Positions 52,761 to 60,588 of a stretch of 64,000 nucleotides of DNA are shown piece by piece; position 1 is the stretch's first letter; each line of letters starts with the position of its first letter. Origin of the DNA: Ancylothrix sp. D3o (GTDB taxonomy: Bacteria; Cyanobacteriota; Cyanobacteriia; Cyanobacteriales; Oscillatoriaceae); assembly GCF_025370775.1 (NCBI RefSeq), contig NZ_JAMXEX010000016.1:1-64000 (forward strand), written 5' to 3'. The translations under genes and the position numbers were made by a program. The notes below the pieces were generated by a model. That model was not told the origin of the DNA, did not search any database, and saw only the letters and a list, made by a program, of their open reading frames with translations.

Positions 52761-54422
52761 TCAAAAAGGCGTAGTAGTTTGTAAATGGATAATTTTTTTT
52801 AATTGCGGATGCTCAAAACGTAGTTCTCTGGCGTGCAAATGTAATCGGCTGACTTCGCCAGAATACCCATAAAGAAAATCTCCTAAAATTGGCATTCCCA
52901 GTCCTCTAAAATCAGCGGAATGCACTCTTAATTGATGAGTGCGTCCTGTGAGAGGGAAAAACTCAACACGAGTTTTATTGTCTAGTTTTTCAATAACTCG
53001 AAATTTTGTGAAACTAAGTTTACCGTGTTCTATATCTACTTTTTGGTAAGGGCGATTTTGGGGATCTCCCCAGAGGGGTAAATCTATCAATCCTTGGTGG
53101 TTTTGAAGTGTGCCGGTAAGGATAGCTTCATAAATTTTTTCGACTTGCCGGTTTTGAAATTGCCGGCTAATTTGACGATATATTTCTAGGCTGCGCGCAA
53201 ATAGCAAAATGCCTGATGTTTGTTGATCTAATCGATGTACAGCAAACAGAGAATTGCCATCGCTTAACAAATGACGCAGACGACTTAAAACGCTATCTTG
53301 CTTGTCGCTATAACGTCCGGGTACTGAAAGTAAACCGCTGGGTTTGTTGATAGCAATTAGCCATTCATCTTCATAAATAACCGGCAGATTAATTGGCGAT
53401 AAAATAAGCTGGGACGAAGATTTTTGAGAATTTAATCCAGACAGTAAAAATCCCATTATTGGCTGACAACGTTCGGCACAAGCTCCATAAAATTGTCCTT
53501 GAATTTTATCTTGATTTGCAGAAACCGCACCCCACCAAAACTCTGCCATTGCTAAAGGTTTTAAATTGTGTTTTGCGGCATAGTTGAGCAATTTTGGCGC
53601 ACAACAATCTCCTGTGCCGGTGGGTATAGAATTAACCGGCATTAATTCTTGTAATGAGAGAGTTTGGCCGGAAAAATTTGTCAGGCTGTAGGCTAAGTGC
53701 ATTTGGGATTGTAATTGCCGAGAAAGAATTTTGCGCTGTTTTTTTAATTCTGAAATTTCTTGCTCTGCGGCTTCAATTTTTTGTTTAATGGGTTGCAAGA
53801 CTAAATTTTGATTTTGTTTAAATTTACGCCGCTCAATGCCTTGTAATTGGCTTTCTTTGGTCAGTTCTTCTAAAGCCAAATTCAGCGCTTCTCCGCTGAG
53901 GCTTTGGCAGAGTAACGCTCGTTTTTCTTGTCGTTGTTTTTTACAAATTTGATGGTCTTCTGTTAGTTGAGATAATTGCTGCTCAAACTGGTCAAAAACC
54001 TTTTTATATTCTTCTCTTTCTGGAAGGTTTTTAAGCCTAATTAATTCTTGTTTAATGGTTTCTAGTTCAGTTAAAGTGCGGGTTTCTTCTAGGGCAATTT
54101 TTTCGCGTCCGGAAATAGGCGGTACCCATCCTTCAATTTGGCTTTGAGCGTTTAAAAGACCAGAGAAGGCTTTGAGGACTCGTTGTTTACCGTTGGGTAA
54201 TTCTACGAGTAAGATTCCATACATTTTGCCTTCACAGAAATAACGCTCATCTTTGGCGAGTTGCTGCATTAAACCTTGGGCAATGGCTTCAGATAAGCGA
54301 GTGCGGGGGAGTCTTAATAATTCTCCTGTTTGAGGACAAATGCCTTCATAATAATAACTAGGAAAAGCGCTTTTGTCGGCAGAATTATTATCAATAAAAT
54401 CGGAGATTTCGTGAAGCATCAC
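52761..54422 (-). CDS. RluA-family pseudouridine synthase with N-terminal coiled-coil extension
   Basis: A 553-residue RNA pseudouridine synthase. The catalytic C-terminal domain (from about 340) has INKPSGLLSVPGR, the catalytic Asp in HRLDQQTSGILLFA, and the RTHQLRVH segment, all diagnostic of the RluA group. The first 330 residues contain a cysteine-containing segment, a long coiled coil (about 140-240) and FWWGAVSANQDK-type residues; this longer architecture occurs in a subset of RluA-type enzymes (as in some gamma-proteobacteria). It modifies rRNA or tRNA; the exact uridine is not predictable. No S4 domain is present. Confidence 0.85.
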   Translation of the reverse strand: MMLHEISDFIDNNSADKSAFPSYYYEGICPQTGELLRLPRTRLSEAIAQGLMQQLAKDERYFCEGKMYGILLVELPNGKQRVLKAFSGLLNAQSQIEGWVPPISGREKIALEETRTLTELETIKQELIRLKNLPEREEYKKVFDQFEQQLSQLTEDHQICKKQRQEKRALLCQSLSGEALNLALEELTKESQLQGIERRKFKQNQNLVLQPIKQKIEAAEQEISELKKQRKILSRQLQSQMHLAYSLTNFSGQTLSLQELMPVNSIPTGTGDCCAPKLLNYAAKHNLKPLAMAEFWWGAVSANQDKIQGQFYGACAERCQPIMGFLLSGLNSQKSSSQLILSPINLPVIYEDEWLIAINKPSGLLSVPGRYSDKQDSVLSRLRHLLSDGNSLFAVHRLDQQTSGILLFARSLEIYRQISRQFQNRQVEKIYEAILTGTLQNHQGLIDLPLWGDPQNRPYQKVDIEHGKLSFTKFRVIEKLDNKTRVEFFPLTGRTHQLRVHSADFRGLGMPILGDFLYGYSGEVSRLHLHARELRFEHPQLKKIIHLQTTTPF

Positions 54423-54586
54423 CCTAGAAGAAAAAGTGTAAGTTTGGCACGGGTGAATTTTAGCAGTTTATTGTTCCATTTCCCAGTGGCAATAAAAAAG
54501 TTTACAAAATTTTGTTAAGAACGAGGAAAAGTTCTAACTTTATGCAGAGGGCAAAATGAGGTGATTTTTGCAAAAGTTTAATTATT

Positions 54587-55165
54587 ATGAACACACTATT
54601 AAGCCTTGCGATTGGTATTACGTTAAGTGCGGCTTGCGGCTTCCGAATTTTTATACCGCCTTTGGTGATAAGTGCAGCCGCAGTTTTCGGACATTTGCCG
54701 CTTTCTCCTGATTGGCAGTGGGCGGGTACAACGCCTGCTTTAATTGCTTTTGCAACGGCTACTTTTTTTGAGGTGGCGGGTTATTATATTCCTTGGGTTG
54801 ATCACATTTTGGATATATTTTCTACGCCTGGAGCAATGGCTGTAGGAACGATGATGGCGGCGGCTTTTTTTCCTGATAGTGATCCTTTGTGGCAATGGGC
54901 CGGTGCGGCTATTGCTGGGGGCGGTTCGGCGGGTATTATTCAAGTTTTGATGAATATGACTCGCTTATCTTCTACGGCGTTAACAGGAGGTTTTGGTAAT
55001 GGTGTAATTTCGACTCTGGAATTAGTTGGGGCTGTGATTTTATCGATTATGGCGCTTTTTGTGCCGCTTTTGGCTTTAGCTTTGCTTGCAATGGGATTGA
55101 TTTTTGTGGGTTATAAAGGGTTGCAGAAGTGGTCTGAAATAAGGCCGGTGGAAAAACCTAATTAA
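54587..55165 (+). CDS. DUF4126 membrane protein
   Basis: A 192-residue integral membrane protein of DUF4126. The N-terminus LAIGITLSAACGFRIFIPPL and the later WVDHILDIFSTPGAMAVGTM and SSTALTGGFGNGVISTLELVGA match the family. About five or six helices are predicted. The function is not known to me. It lies 98 bp before recX on the same strand and could share a promoter, but the recX leader with its hairpin lies between them. Confidence 0.8.
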   Translation: MNTLLSLAIGITLSAACGFRIFIPPLVISAAAVFGHLPLSPDWQWAGTTPALIAFATATFFEVAGYYIPWVDHILDIFSTPGAMAVGTMMAAAFFPDSDPLWQWAGAAIAGGGSAGIIQVLMNMTRLSSTALTGGFGNGVISTLELVGAVILSIMALFVPLLALALLAMGLIFVGYKGLQKWSEIRPVEKPN

Positions 55166-55208
55166 TTTGCAAAAAAGGCTAAGCGGGAAAAAATAATTAA
55201 CTGATTTG

Positions 55209-55258
55209 CTCCTCCTTAAAGTTAAAATGTTTATGGCGTTTGAAATTTTAAGGAGGAG
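55209..55258 (+). promoter_or_regulatory. Hairpin that would mask the recX ribosome binding site
   Basis: CTCCTCCTTAAA (55209-55220) and TTTAAGGAGGAG (55247-55258) form a perfect 12-bp stem around a 26-base loop. The right arm contains the whole Shine-Dalgarno sequence AAGGAGGAG that ends five bases before ATG 55264. If it forms in RNA, the ribosome binding site is closed, so translation of recX would depend on stem melting, ligand or protein binding, or coupled transcription. The left arm may otherwise be an anti-SD decoy. This is read directly from the sequence; its function is inference. Confidence 0.7.
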
Positions 55259-55263
55259 TTTGT

Positions 55264-55728
55264 ATGAGTGGGTGTTTTAATTATTTTTTGTCGCTCGTTT
55301 CACGCAAGGATTACAGCGCGTGGGAATTGAATAAAAAAGCACGAGACAAAGGGTTTGAGGTTGAGGAAATAGCAGAAGCAATTGAGCAGTTACAAAATCT
55401 AGGATATCAATCAGATTTACGGTTAGTGGAAAATTTGATTCTTGCTAATCAAAAAAAGTATGGTAAGCCGGTTTTGAAAAGGAAGTGTTTGCAAAAAGGT
55501 ATTGCAGGCGATCTTTTTGAGAAAGTTTGGGCTGCTGCAACTGCGGAGGTGGAAAACGAAGATGCACCGGCCTTGATGGAGTTAAAAGCTAAAGTGATGC
55601 GAAAATACAAGATTACGGATTTTCAAAAGCTTGATCCTAAAGTTAAAAGCAAGATTATTAGCTATCTTCAATATAGGGGTTTTAATGCTTTTCAATTGTT
55701 ACGGGAATGGCAAGAGGAGGAAAATTAA
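55264..55728 (+). CDS. recX: RecX-like regulator of RecA
   Basis: A 154-residue helical protein resembling RecX, the inhibitor/modulator of RecA filaments. Three-helix repeats begin NYFLSLVSRKDYSAWELNKK, with the second around EEIAEAIEQLQNLGYQSDLR and the last in FNAFQLLREWQEE. RecX proteins bind along the RecA filament groove and control strand exchange. recA is not in the window. The Shine-Dalgarno sequence is strong but hidden in a perfect inverted repeat. Length is typical (150-165). Confidence 0.75.
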   Translation: MSGCFNYFLSLVSRKDYSAWELNKKARDKGFEVEEIAEAIEQLQNLGYQSDLRLVENLILANQKKYGKPVLKRKCLQKGIAGDLFEKVWAAATAEVENEDAPALMELKAKVMRKYKITDFQKLDPKVKSKIISYLQYRGFNAFQLLREWQEEEN

Positions 55729-55823
55729 CAAGTATTTTTGGAGTGCCGGCTGGCTATGAAACAAGCCGGCAGAGGAAAGGCTATTTTTGCTGATAGTAGG
55801 ATTGAGCAATTGTTGGTGATAAA

Positions 55824-56897
55824 TTAAAAAACTCGGCAAGTTTTTAAGCGAGTAGACATTTCTTGAATCCACCAACCTCCCCAAGCATCCATGATGCCTT
55901 CTGAAAGGGCCGGTCGTAGGGGTAAATGGCCTTTTGGTGCGGTTTTTTGGTCAAATATTGGTTGTGTTTTATCCCAGCCGACAATTTCTTCAAAGCGCAA
56001 GGAATCTTGATAGTTTTTGCCGTTAATATTTTGCCATATTTTTGCTTGGACGCTTAAACCAAATTGTCCGTTACTATTTTTAAGCCAGAGTTGATCTATG
56101 GTTTGGAGATCGGTGCACGGAAGTTTTTTAATATCACTTGCTGTGAGATATCCCTGCTGTTGTTGACCGGCCAGTTCTAAAAGTTTGTTAGAAGTGAGCC
56201 GGTTGGCTTCTCGCCAGTTTTTTGAGGTGAGGGCTTTTTCTAGGGGGTTAGAAGGGCTTGGAGAGGCGGCTACACAAGTTTTTACTCGTTCATAAAAGCC
56301 GGGTAAATATTTATAATTTCGTTCTTCTTGCAGATACATAGCATCAATGCTGCAACTGCCACAACCGCTGCCTATTTGACTTGTTAAGGAGTTAATAGTT
56401 TCCGCAGAGATTCCGTTCCAAGGTAAGTGTCCTTTGGGTGCTTTTGTAGTGTAATTCAGTTCGGTTTCCATGAGCCAAGTTGAGGCATACCATTTATCTT
56501 GAAATTCGGCATCGGTGAGGGGTTTTGTTCGCATCCAACCGGCTGTTTTTCCCAATGCTTCTACTTTTTGGCGGGGGTTGGTGTATTGTTGTTTTTGCCA
56601 GAGTTGTTGTTGGATGCTAAAGCCAAATTGCCCGTTACTGGCTTGCATCCAAAGGGTATCAATGGCGCGTAAATTTTCGCAGGGTATTTTGTTGAATTGG
56701 GCTTCGGAATAGAGGTCGCCGTTTGGATAAGTCCATTGTTGAATTAATTTTCTGGTTTCGATGTCGGCGGCTTTCCAGTTTTGTTGGTTTAAGTGTTGGC
56801 TGAGTTGAGGATATGAGTTGTTGGCGGTGTTAGAAATTGCTGGGTTTATAGTGAGTAGGGTAACGGTTATGGTGAAATAGAGAGGGTAGTTTTTCAT
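55824..56897 (-). CDS. Secreted protein with two GUN4 domains
   Basis: A 357-residue protein with a signal peptide (about residues 1-22) and two GUN4 domains, at about 30-161 and 219-335. Each domain shows the family core: FGFSIQQQLWQ in the first and FGLSVQAKIW in the second, preceded by CENLRAIDTLWMQASNGQ / CTDLQTIDQLWLKNSNGQ, and followed by APKGHLP. GUN4 normally binds Mg-protoporphyrin in the cytoplasm and activates Mg chelatase. Export and duplication suggest another role, perhaps porphyrin binding in the periplasm. Several Cys, including CGSC near residue 179, would suit disulphides outside. Confidence 0.8.
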   Translation of the reverse strand: MKNYPLYFTITVTLLTINPAISNTANNSYPQLSQHLNQQNWKAADIETRKLIQQWTYPNGDLYSEAQFNKIPCENLRAIDTLWMQASNGQFGFSIQQQLWQKQQYTNPRQKVEALGKTAGWMRTKPLTDAEFQDKWYASTWLMETELNYTTKAPKGHLPWNGISAETINSLTSQIGSGCGSCSIDAMYLQEERNYKYLPGFYERVKTCVAASPSPSNPLEKALTSKNWREANRLTSNKLLELAGQQQQGYLTASDIKKLPCTDLQTIDQLWLKNSNGQFGLSVQAKIWQNINGKNYQDSLRFEEIVGWDKTQPIFDQKTAPKGHLPLRPALSEGIMDAWGGWWIQEMSTRLKTCRVF

Positions 56898-57145
56898 AGT
56901 AGGGGGGGTTTTAAGGGTTTATTTGTGTTTTCGATGGGCCGGTTTCGGTTTCGGGAATTTGTGGGAGGGAGTTAGATAATATTATATTTTGAGACTTTGG
57001 GAATTGTTGGCTTAGACTGATGCTAGGGATACACAGGGGGATTTTTGGTTGAGTGAGTTTACGGAATGATGTTTTAAAATCAGTTTGTGGTAAATTTTTA
57101 CCAGAGATGATATAAGTGAGTTGGAAGCAATTAAGGTGAGTTTGT

Positions 57146-58264
57146 ATGCTGGAGTCTTTTCAGATACATAATTTTAGGGTTTTTCAACAACTTGAAGTTA
57201 GAAAGTTGGGACGAGTTAACCTAATTGTAGGCAAAAATAATTCGGGTAAAAGTACGTTTCTGGAAGCAGTACAACTCTATGCCAGCAATGCTTCTTCAAC
57301 AGTGTTGGTTGAGATTGTAGAGTCTAGGCAAGAAACATGGGTTAGTGAGGCTTTATCACATTCTCAAAATTTTATCGGTAATGCGGTACGGCATCTTTTC
57401 TTTGGTCATAAATTGCCGAAAATAGGAGAGGAGGGGATTTCTCTGGGAGAGATATCTTCAAACAGAAAGCTGGAACTGGGTATTGCTGCTTACCAGAATA
57501 CAAATGATGATGAAGGTAGGGTTAAAAAAATTCGTATTCCCGATGGAAATTTTGATGAAGATTTATCTAATGTGGAAATTTTCATGGTAGCAAAAGAAGG
57601 AAAAAAAACTAGAAGAATTTTTTTGTTGGATAGGGATATTACAAAGTTTCGACAAAACTCTATTTTGTATGAAAAGCCGGGATCGGAAACCAAATACACA
57701 TGGCAGATTGTTGCCACAAATAATATGCCAAATCGAAAATTAGCGGCACTTTGGGATTTAACGAGTTTAACTGATTTAGAGTCGGAGGTTATTTCTGCCC
57801 TTGGTTTAATTGATGAAAGAGTTTCTGGAGTTGCTTTTGTAGAGGATGCTAGTAGACGTGCCATTGATAACCGTATTCCTTTGGTAAAAATGAAAGGTAT
57901 TGATGAGCCATTACCGCTCAAAAGTATGGGAGATGGGATGACTCGTTTGTTCCATATAATTCTGGCTCTTGTAAATGCTAAAAATGGAATTTTATTAATT
58001 GATGAATTTGAAAACGGGTTGCATTGGAGTGTGCAGCCTAAAGTTTGGGATATTGTTTTTCAGCTATCGGAAAGGCTGAATGTGCAAGTGTTTGCAACAA
58101 CTCACAGCCGCGATTGTATAAAAGGTTTTGATTATGCCTGGAATAAGTATCCTAAACAGGGTGCTTTTTTCAGACTTGATGCCAAGAGTCACGGGGTTAA
58201 AGCCACAGAATATACAGCGGAAACGCTTACAGATGCGATTGAAATGGATGTTGAGGTGCGATAG
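57146..58264 (+). CDS. OLD-like AAA ATPase of a putative defence operon
   Basis: A 372-residue ABC-type ATPase of the AAA_15/AAA_21 group. Walker A is GKNNSGKSTF (residues about 29-38), Walker B LLIDEFENG with Asp286/Glu287, and the signature-like segment SMGDGMTRLFHIIL lies just before it; the switch is ATTHSRDCI. It has no fused TOPRIM nuclease domain, but the next gene encodes one, 1 bp after the stop. In OLD nucleases and in the PARIS anti-phage system an ATPase of this kind pairs with a TOPRIM protein. Defence is inferred, not shown. Confidence 0.85.
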   Translation: MLESFQIHNFRVFQQLEVRKLGRVNLIVGKNNSGKSTFLEAVQLYASNASSTVLVEIVESRQETWVSEALSHSQNFIGNAVRHLFFGHKLPKIGEEGISLGEISSNRKLELGIAAYQNTNDDEGRVKKIRIPDGNFDEDLSNVEIFMVAKEGKKTRRIFLLDRDITKFRQNSILYEKPGSETKYTWQIVATNNMPNRKLAALWDLTSLTDLESEVISALGLIDERVSGVAFVEDASRRAIDNRIPLVKMKGIDEPLPLKSMGDGMTRLFHIILALVNAKNGILLIDEFENGLHWSVQPKVWDIVFQLSERLNVQVFATTHSRDCIKGFDYAWNKYPKQGAFFRLDAKSHGVKATEYTAETLTDAIEMDVEVR

Positions 58265-58265
58265 G

Positions 58266-58904
58266 ATGGGGGATGTTTGTAAGCAAGATTCAGATAAAGT
58301 TTTATTGGTTGAGGGTGATAATGATTGTCATGTGGTGATGGCTTTATGTAAGGCTCATAATGTCCCTGAGATTTTTGGGATATATCAATGTGGTTCAGAT
58401 GAGGGGGTTTTAAAGCGTTTAAATGCTCTGATTCTACGTCCTAATCCGCCTCAAGTAATTGGTGTTATGCTTGATGCGGATAAGCCGTCTGTTGAAGGGA
58501 GATGGCAGAGTATAAAAGATAAATTAAGAAATAATAATCACACTTATTTGCTGCCAGAAATTCCTAATGCTGATGGGACAATTGTTGAGGGTGAAGGTAA
58601 ACCTAAGCTTGGATTTTGGCTAATGCCAAATAATCAAGATCGTGGGATGTTAGAAGATTTTTGTGCGGAACTTGCCGAACCGGCATCTCTGGAATTTGCG
58701 CGAGAATGTGTTGAACAAGCAAAGGAAAGGAATGTGAAAACTTTTAAAGATGTGCATAGTAGTAAAGCGGTTATTCATACATATCTTGCTTGGCAGGATG
58801 AACCCGGTTATCCATTAGGGAAAGCAATTACAAGTCAGGCTCTTCGTCCTCAAACACAGGTTGCAGTAAAATTTACGAATTGGTTAATATGTTTATTTAG
58901 ATAA
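58266..58904 (+). CDS. DUF3226 TOPRIM-like protein, partner of the ATPase
   Basis: A 212-residue protein whose N-terminus KVLLVEGDNDCHVVMALC (Glu16) and later VIGVMLDADKPSVEGRWQSI (Asp70, Asp72) give the Glu and DxD metal motifs of a TOPRIM fold. The family is DUF3226, related in context to DUF4435 of PARIS. The C-terminal part (WLMPNNQDRGMLEDFCAELA) is a typical DUF3226 motif. ATG 58266 starts one base after the ATPase stop; the larger open frame to 58128 overlaps the ATPase and is not used. It is either a nuclease (OLD-like) or an effector released by the ATPase. Confidence 0.8.
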   Translation: MGDVCKQDSDKVLLVEGDNDCHVVMALCKAHNVPEIFGIYQCGSDEGVLKRLNALILRPNPPQVIGVMLDADKPSVEGRWQSIKDKLRNNNHTYLLPEIPNADGTIVEGEGKPKLGFWLMPNNQDRGMLEDFCAELAEPASLEFARECVEQAKERNVKTFKDVHSSKAVIHTYLAWQDEPGYPLGKAITSQALRPQTQVAVKFTNWLICLFR

Positions 58905-58938
58905 CATTTTTATTGGTTTTTTAAAATCAAACAAAGAA

Positions 58939-59160
58939 ATGGAAGATGAATTACTTTCTGAATATGATTTTGCTCAGATGCAAGGAGGTGTTAGAGGTAA
59001 GTATGTTGAGCGATATCGTGCAGGGACGAACTTAGTGCTTTTAGATTCTGATGTGGCTGAAGCTTTTCCAAATGATGCGGCTGTGAATGATGCTTTGAGG
59101 ATGTTAATTCAGATTGCAAACCGGCATAATTTTAATAATAGGGTGAAGCCAACTGAATAA
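58939..59160 (+). CDS. Small antitoxin-like protein at the end of the ATPase-TOPRIM operon
   Basis: A 73-residue soluble protein, 34 bp downstream of the TOPRIM gene on the same strand. The core RGKYVERYRAGTNLVLLDSD followed by VAEAFPNDAAVNDALRMLI resembles a small family that is very common in cyanobacteria and often interpreted as antitoxin-like. No toxin gene of a known type follows; the next genes are on the opposite strand. Whether it controls the ATPase-TOPRIM pair or is a passenger is unknown. Confidence 0.6.
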   Translation: MEDELLSEYDFAQMQGGVRGKYVERYRAGTNLVLLDSDVAEAFPNDAAVNDALRMLIQIANRHNFNNRVKPTE

Positions 59161-59248
59161 AACTCTAGGTTTATTGTTTTCAACAATAGTGATAGGGTAG
59201 GTTTTGCCGGCGGGGTTTTGGGTTTAGTAAACTTGAGGAAAAAATAAC

Positions 59249-59821
59249 TTACTTAGGAATTTTTGCCAATTGAAAAACCTGTTCTGCGGTAATTTCTAAA
59301 CCTTCAAACAAAGAATCAATTAAGGGGGTATCTGACCTATAAGTTTGGGCCGGTGCATCGGGATAAAAAACTGTAATGCTTCTAGCTTGACTATCGACAA
59401 TCCAAACTCGTAATACACCGGCATTTAAGTAATCTCTTGCTTTAGTCATCAAGTCCCCAAAAGTTTGTCCGGGTGAAATAATTTCGATGACTAATTCTGG
59501 GGGTACGGAACAGACACCATCTTGATCCCAGTCAGCAGGAAATCGCTCAACTGAAATGTACAAAAGGTCTGGGATGGGTACCCAGTCTCGATTTGTTCGA
59601 GTTAATTTAATGCCTAGTTCGGGGCAAACTTCTCCTCGTTCATCACACCATTCTGAGAGCAATTGAAGTAAAACTCTGGTGAGTCGAGAATGAAATTTTT
59701 TCGGTGACATTTTAGGGATAGCCTCGCCATTAACTAATTCGTAAGTTACATCATCTGCCGGTAGGGCAAAAAATTCTTCGAGGGTTAGTTCTTTTTTTGT
59801 TTGCAACATTTTCTTAATCAT
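59249..59821 (-). CDS. Uma2-family putative endonuclease
   Basis: A 190-residue protein of the Uma2 (DUF820) family with a PD-(D/E)XK restriction-like fold. The family start TLEEFFALPADDVTYELVNG and SPKKFHSRLTRVLLQLLSEW are seen, and the core acidic residues lie in PDLLYIS and VPPELVIEIISPGQTFGDL. The family is hugely expanded in cyanobacteria with unknown function. It overlaps the DUF2442 gene end by 8 bp, so the three genes here form an operon. An alternative start is ATG 59809. Confidence 0.85.
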   Translation of the reverse strand: MIKKMLQTKKELTLEEFFALPADDVTYELVNGEAIPKMSPKKFHSRLTRVLLQLLSEWCDERGEVCPELGIKLTRTNRDWVPIPDLLYISVERFPADWDQDGVCSVPPELVIEIISPGQTFGDLMTKARDYLNAGVLRVWIVDSQARSITVFYPDAPAQTYRSDTPLIDSLFEGLEITAEQVFQLAKIPK

Positions 59822-60095
59822 TTACGCTAGGGATTGATGCTTGATTTCGAGGTGCCGGTGCACCGCGTAATAATCCTTCGATGCTAATATCTTCATCTAT
59901 TTCTTGCCAATGAATCCCGTAACCGCCGCCGCAAATTTGCCATTTTTCTAACTGTTCGGGGGTAGCTTTGAGGAGTCGGGGGAACCAAGCTAGGGGAACT
60001 GTTATAATGCGTCCATCCATGATTTCAACGCTGAAAGAATCTTCATGGATAATAACGGTTTTTACCCGGATATCAGTTTGAGTTGAAATATTCAT
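59814..60095 (-). CDS. DUF2442 protein
   Basis: A 93-residue protein with the DUF2442 pattern: IIHEDSFSVEIMDGRIITVPL then AWFPRLLKATPEQLEKW and GYGIHWQEIDEDISIEGLL. DUF2442 typically follows DUF4160 and is thought to form a toxin-antitoxin-like pair; the antitoxin role is not proven. ATG 60095 is taken (MNISTQTDIR) and overlaps the DUF4160 gene by 23 bp; the frame is open to 60134. Confidence 0.8.
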   Translation of the reverse strand: MNISTQTDIRVKTVIIHEDSFSVEIMDGRIITVPLAWFPRLLKATPEQLEKWQICGGGYGIHWQEIDEDISIEGLLRGAPAPRNQASIPSVND

Positions 60096-60312
60096 TCCAT
60101 GCCTCCAAAAATTTTTGTTGATTAGCTTCGACAAGTAATTGTATTATCCTTAATTCTTTAGCCTTAAATCCGATATTTTTTGCTAAAGATACCGGAGATA
60201 ACCAAAATTTAGCTGACATTTCATCTTTATCAATATGAATATGGGGAGGTTCGTTTGGTTCATGGCTGTAAAAGTAGAAGCGATAGCCTTCAAATCTTAA
60301 AACTGTTGGCAT
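60073..60312 (-). CDS. DUF4160 protein
   Basis: A 79-residue protein of DUF4160: PTVLRFEGYRFYFYSHEPNE then PPHIHIDKDEMSAKFWL and LKAKELRIIQLLVEANQQ-like C-terminal helix. The His pair in PPHIHI is the conserved feature. It is the first gene of a three-gene minus-strand operon with DUF2442 and Uma2. Probably a small toxin or nuclease-like partner, but the activity is not known. Confidence 0.82.
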   Translation of the reverse strand: MPTVLRFEGYRFYFYSHEPNEPPHIHIDKDEMSAKFWLSPVSLAKNIGFKAKELRIIQLLVEANQQKFLEAWNEYFNSN

Positions 60313-60503
60313 TGTCTAATAAAGTTTTAAGGAGTATATAATATATCATATTTACGGATTTTTGTCAATTTTTTAATAGTTCATTTGTATTGTGTTTTTA
60401 TTTTAGCTGTAATGTTTGTAAAAGAACCCCCCCAATCCTCCCCCTGCGCGGGGAAGGAGTTAAAACTTTTCTGCCTACAAGCGAGGAGGGAATTTTGGAA
60501 AAT

Positions 60504-60536
60504 GTAGGTTGGGTTTCGTTACTCAACCCAACCTAC
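60504..60536. repeat. Perfect GTAGGTTGGGTT hairpin repeat
   Basis: GTAGGTTGGGTT (60504-60515) and AACCCAACCTAC (60525-60536) form a perfect 12-bp stem around a nine-base loop. This is a well-known type of cyanobacterial intergenic hairpin. It lies between the convergent-looking ends of the RTX gene and the DUF4160 promoter region; the rest of 60313-60588 shows no gene. Confidence 0.75.
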
Positions 60537-60588
60537 CAGTCAAAGTAACCGATGATTTTCATGCAGCAGATGCCATCAAGTCGAAATG

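Noticed and set aside
58128-58265. Upstream extension of the TOPRIM gene
   Set aside because: It overlaps the ATPase coding region in another frame, and the conserved TOPRIM start begins right after ATG 58266.
57146-58904. Calling the ATPase-TOPRIM pair PARIS outright
   Set aside because: The architecture is alike, but the TOPRIM partner looks like DUF3226 rather than DUF4435, so only a relationship by design is claimed.
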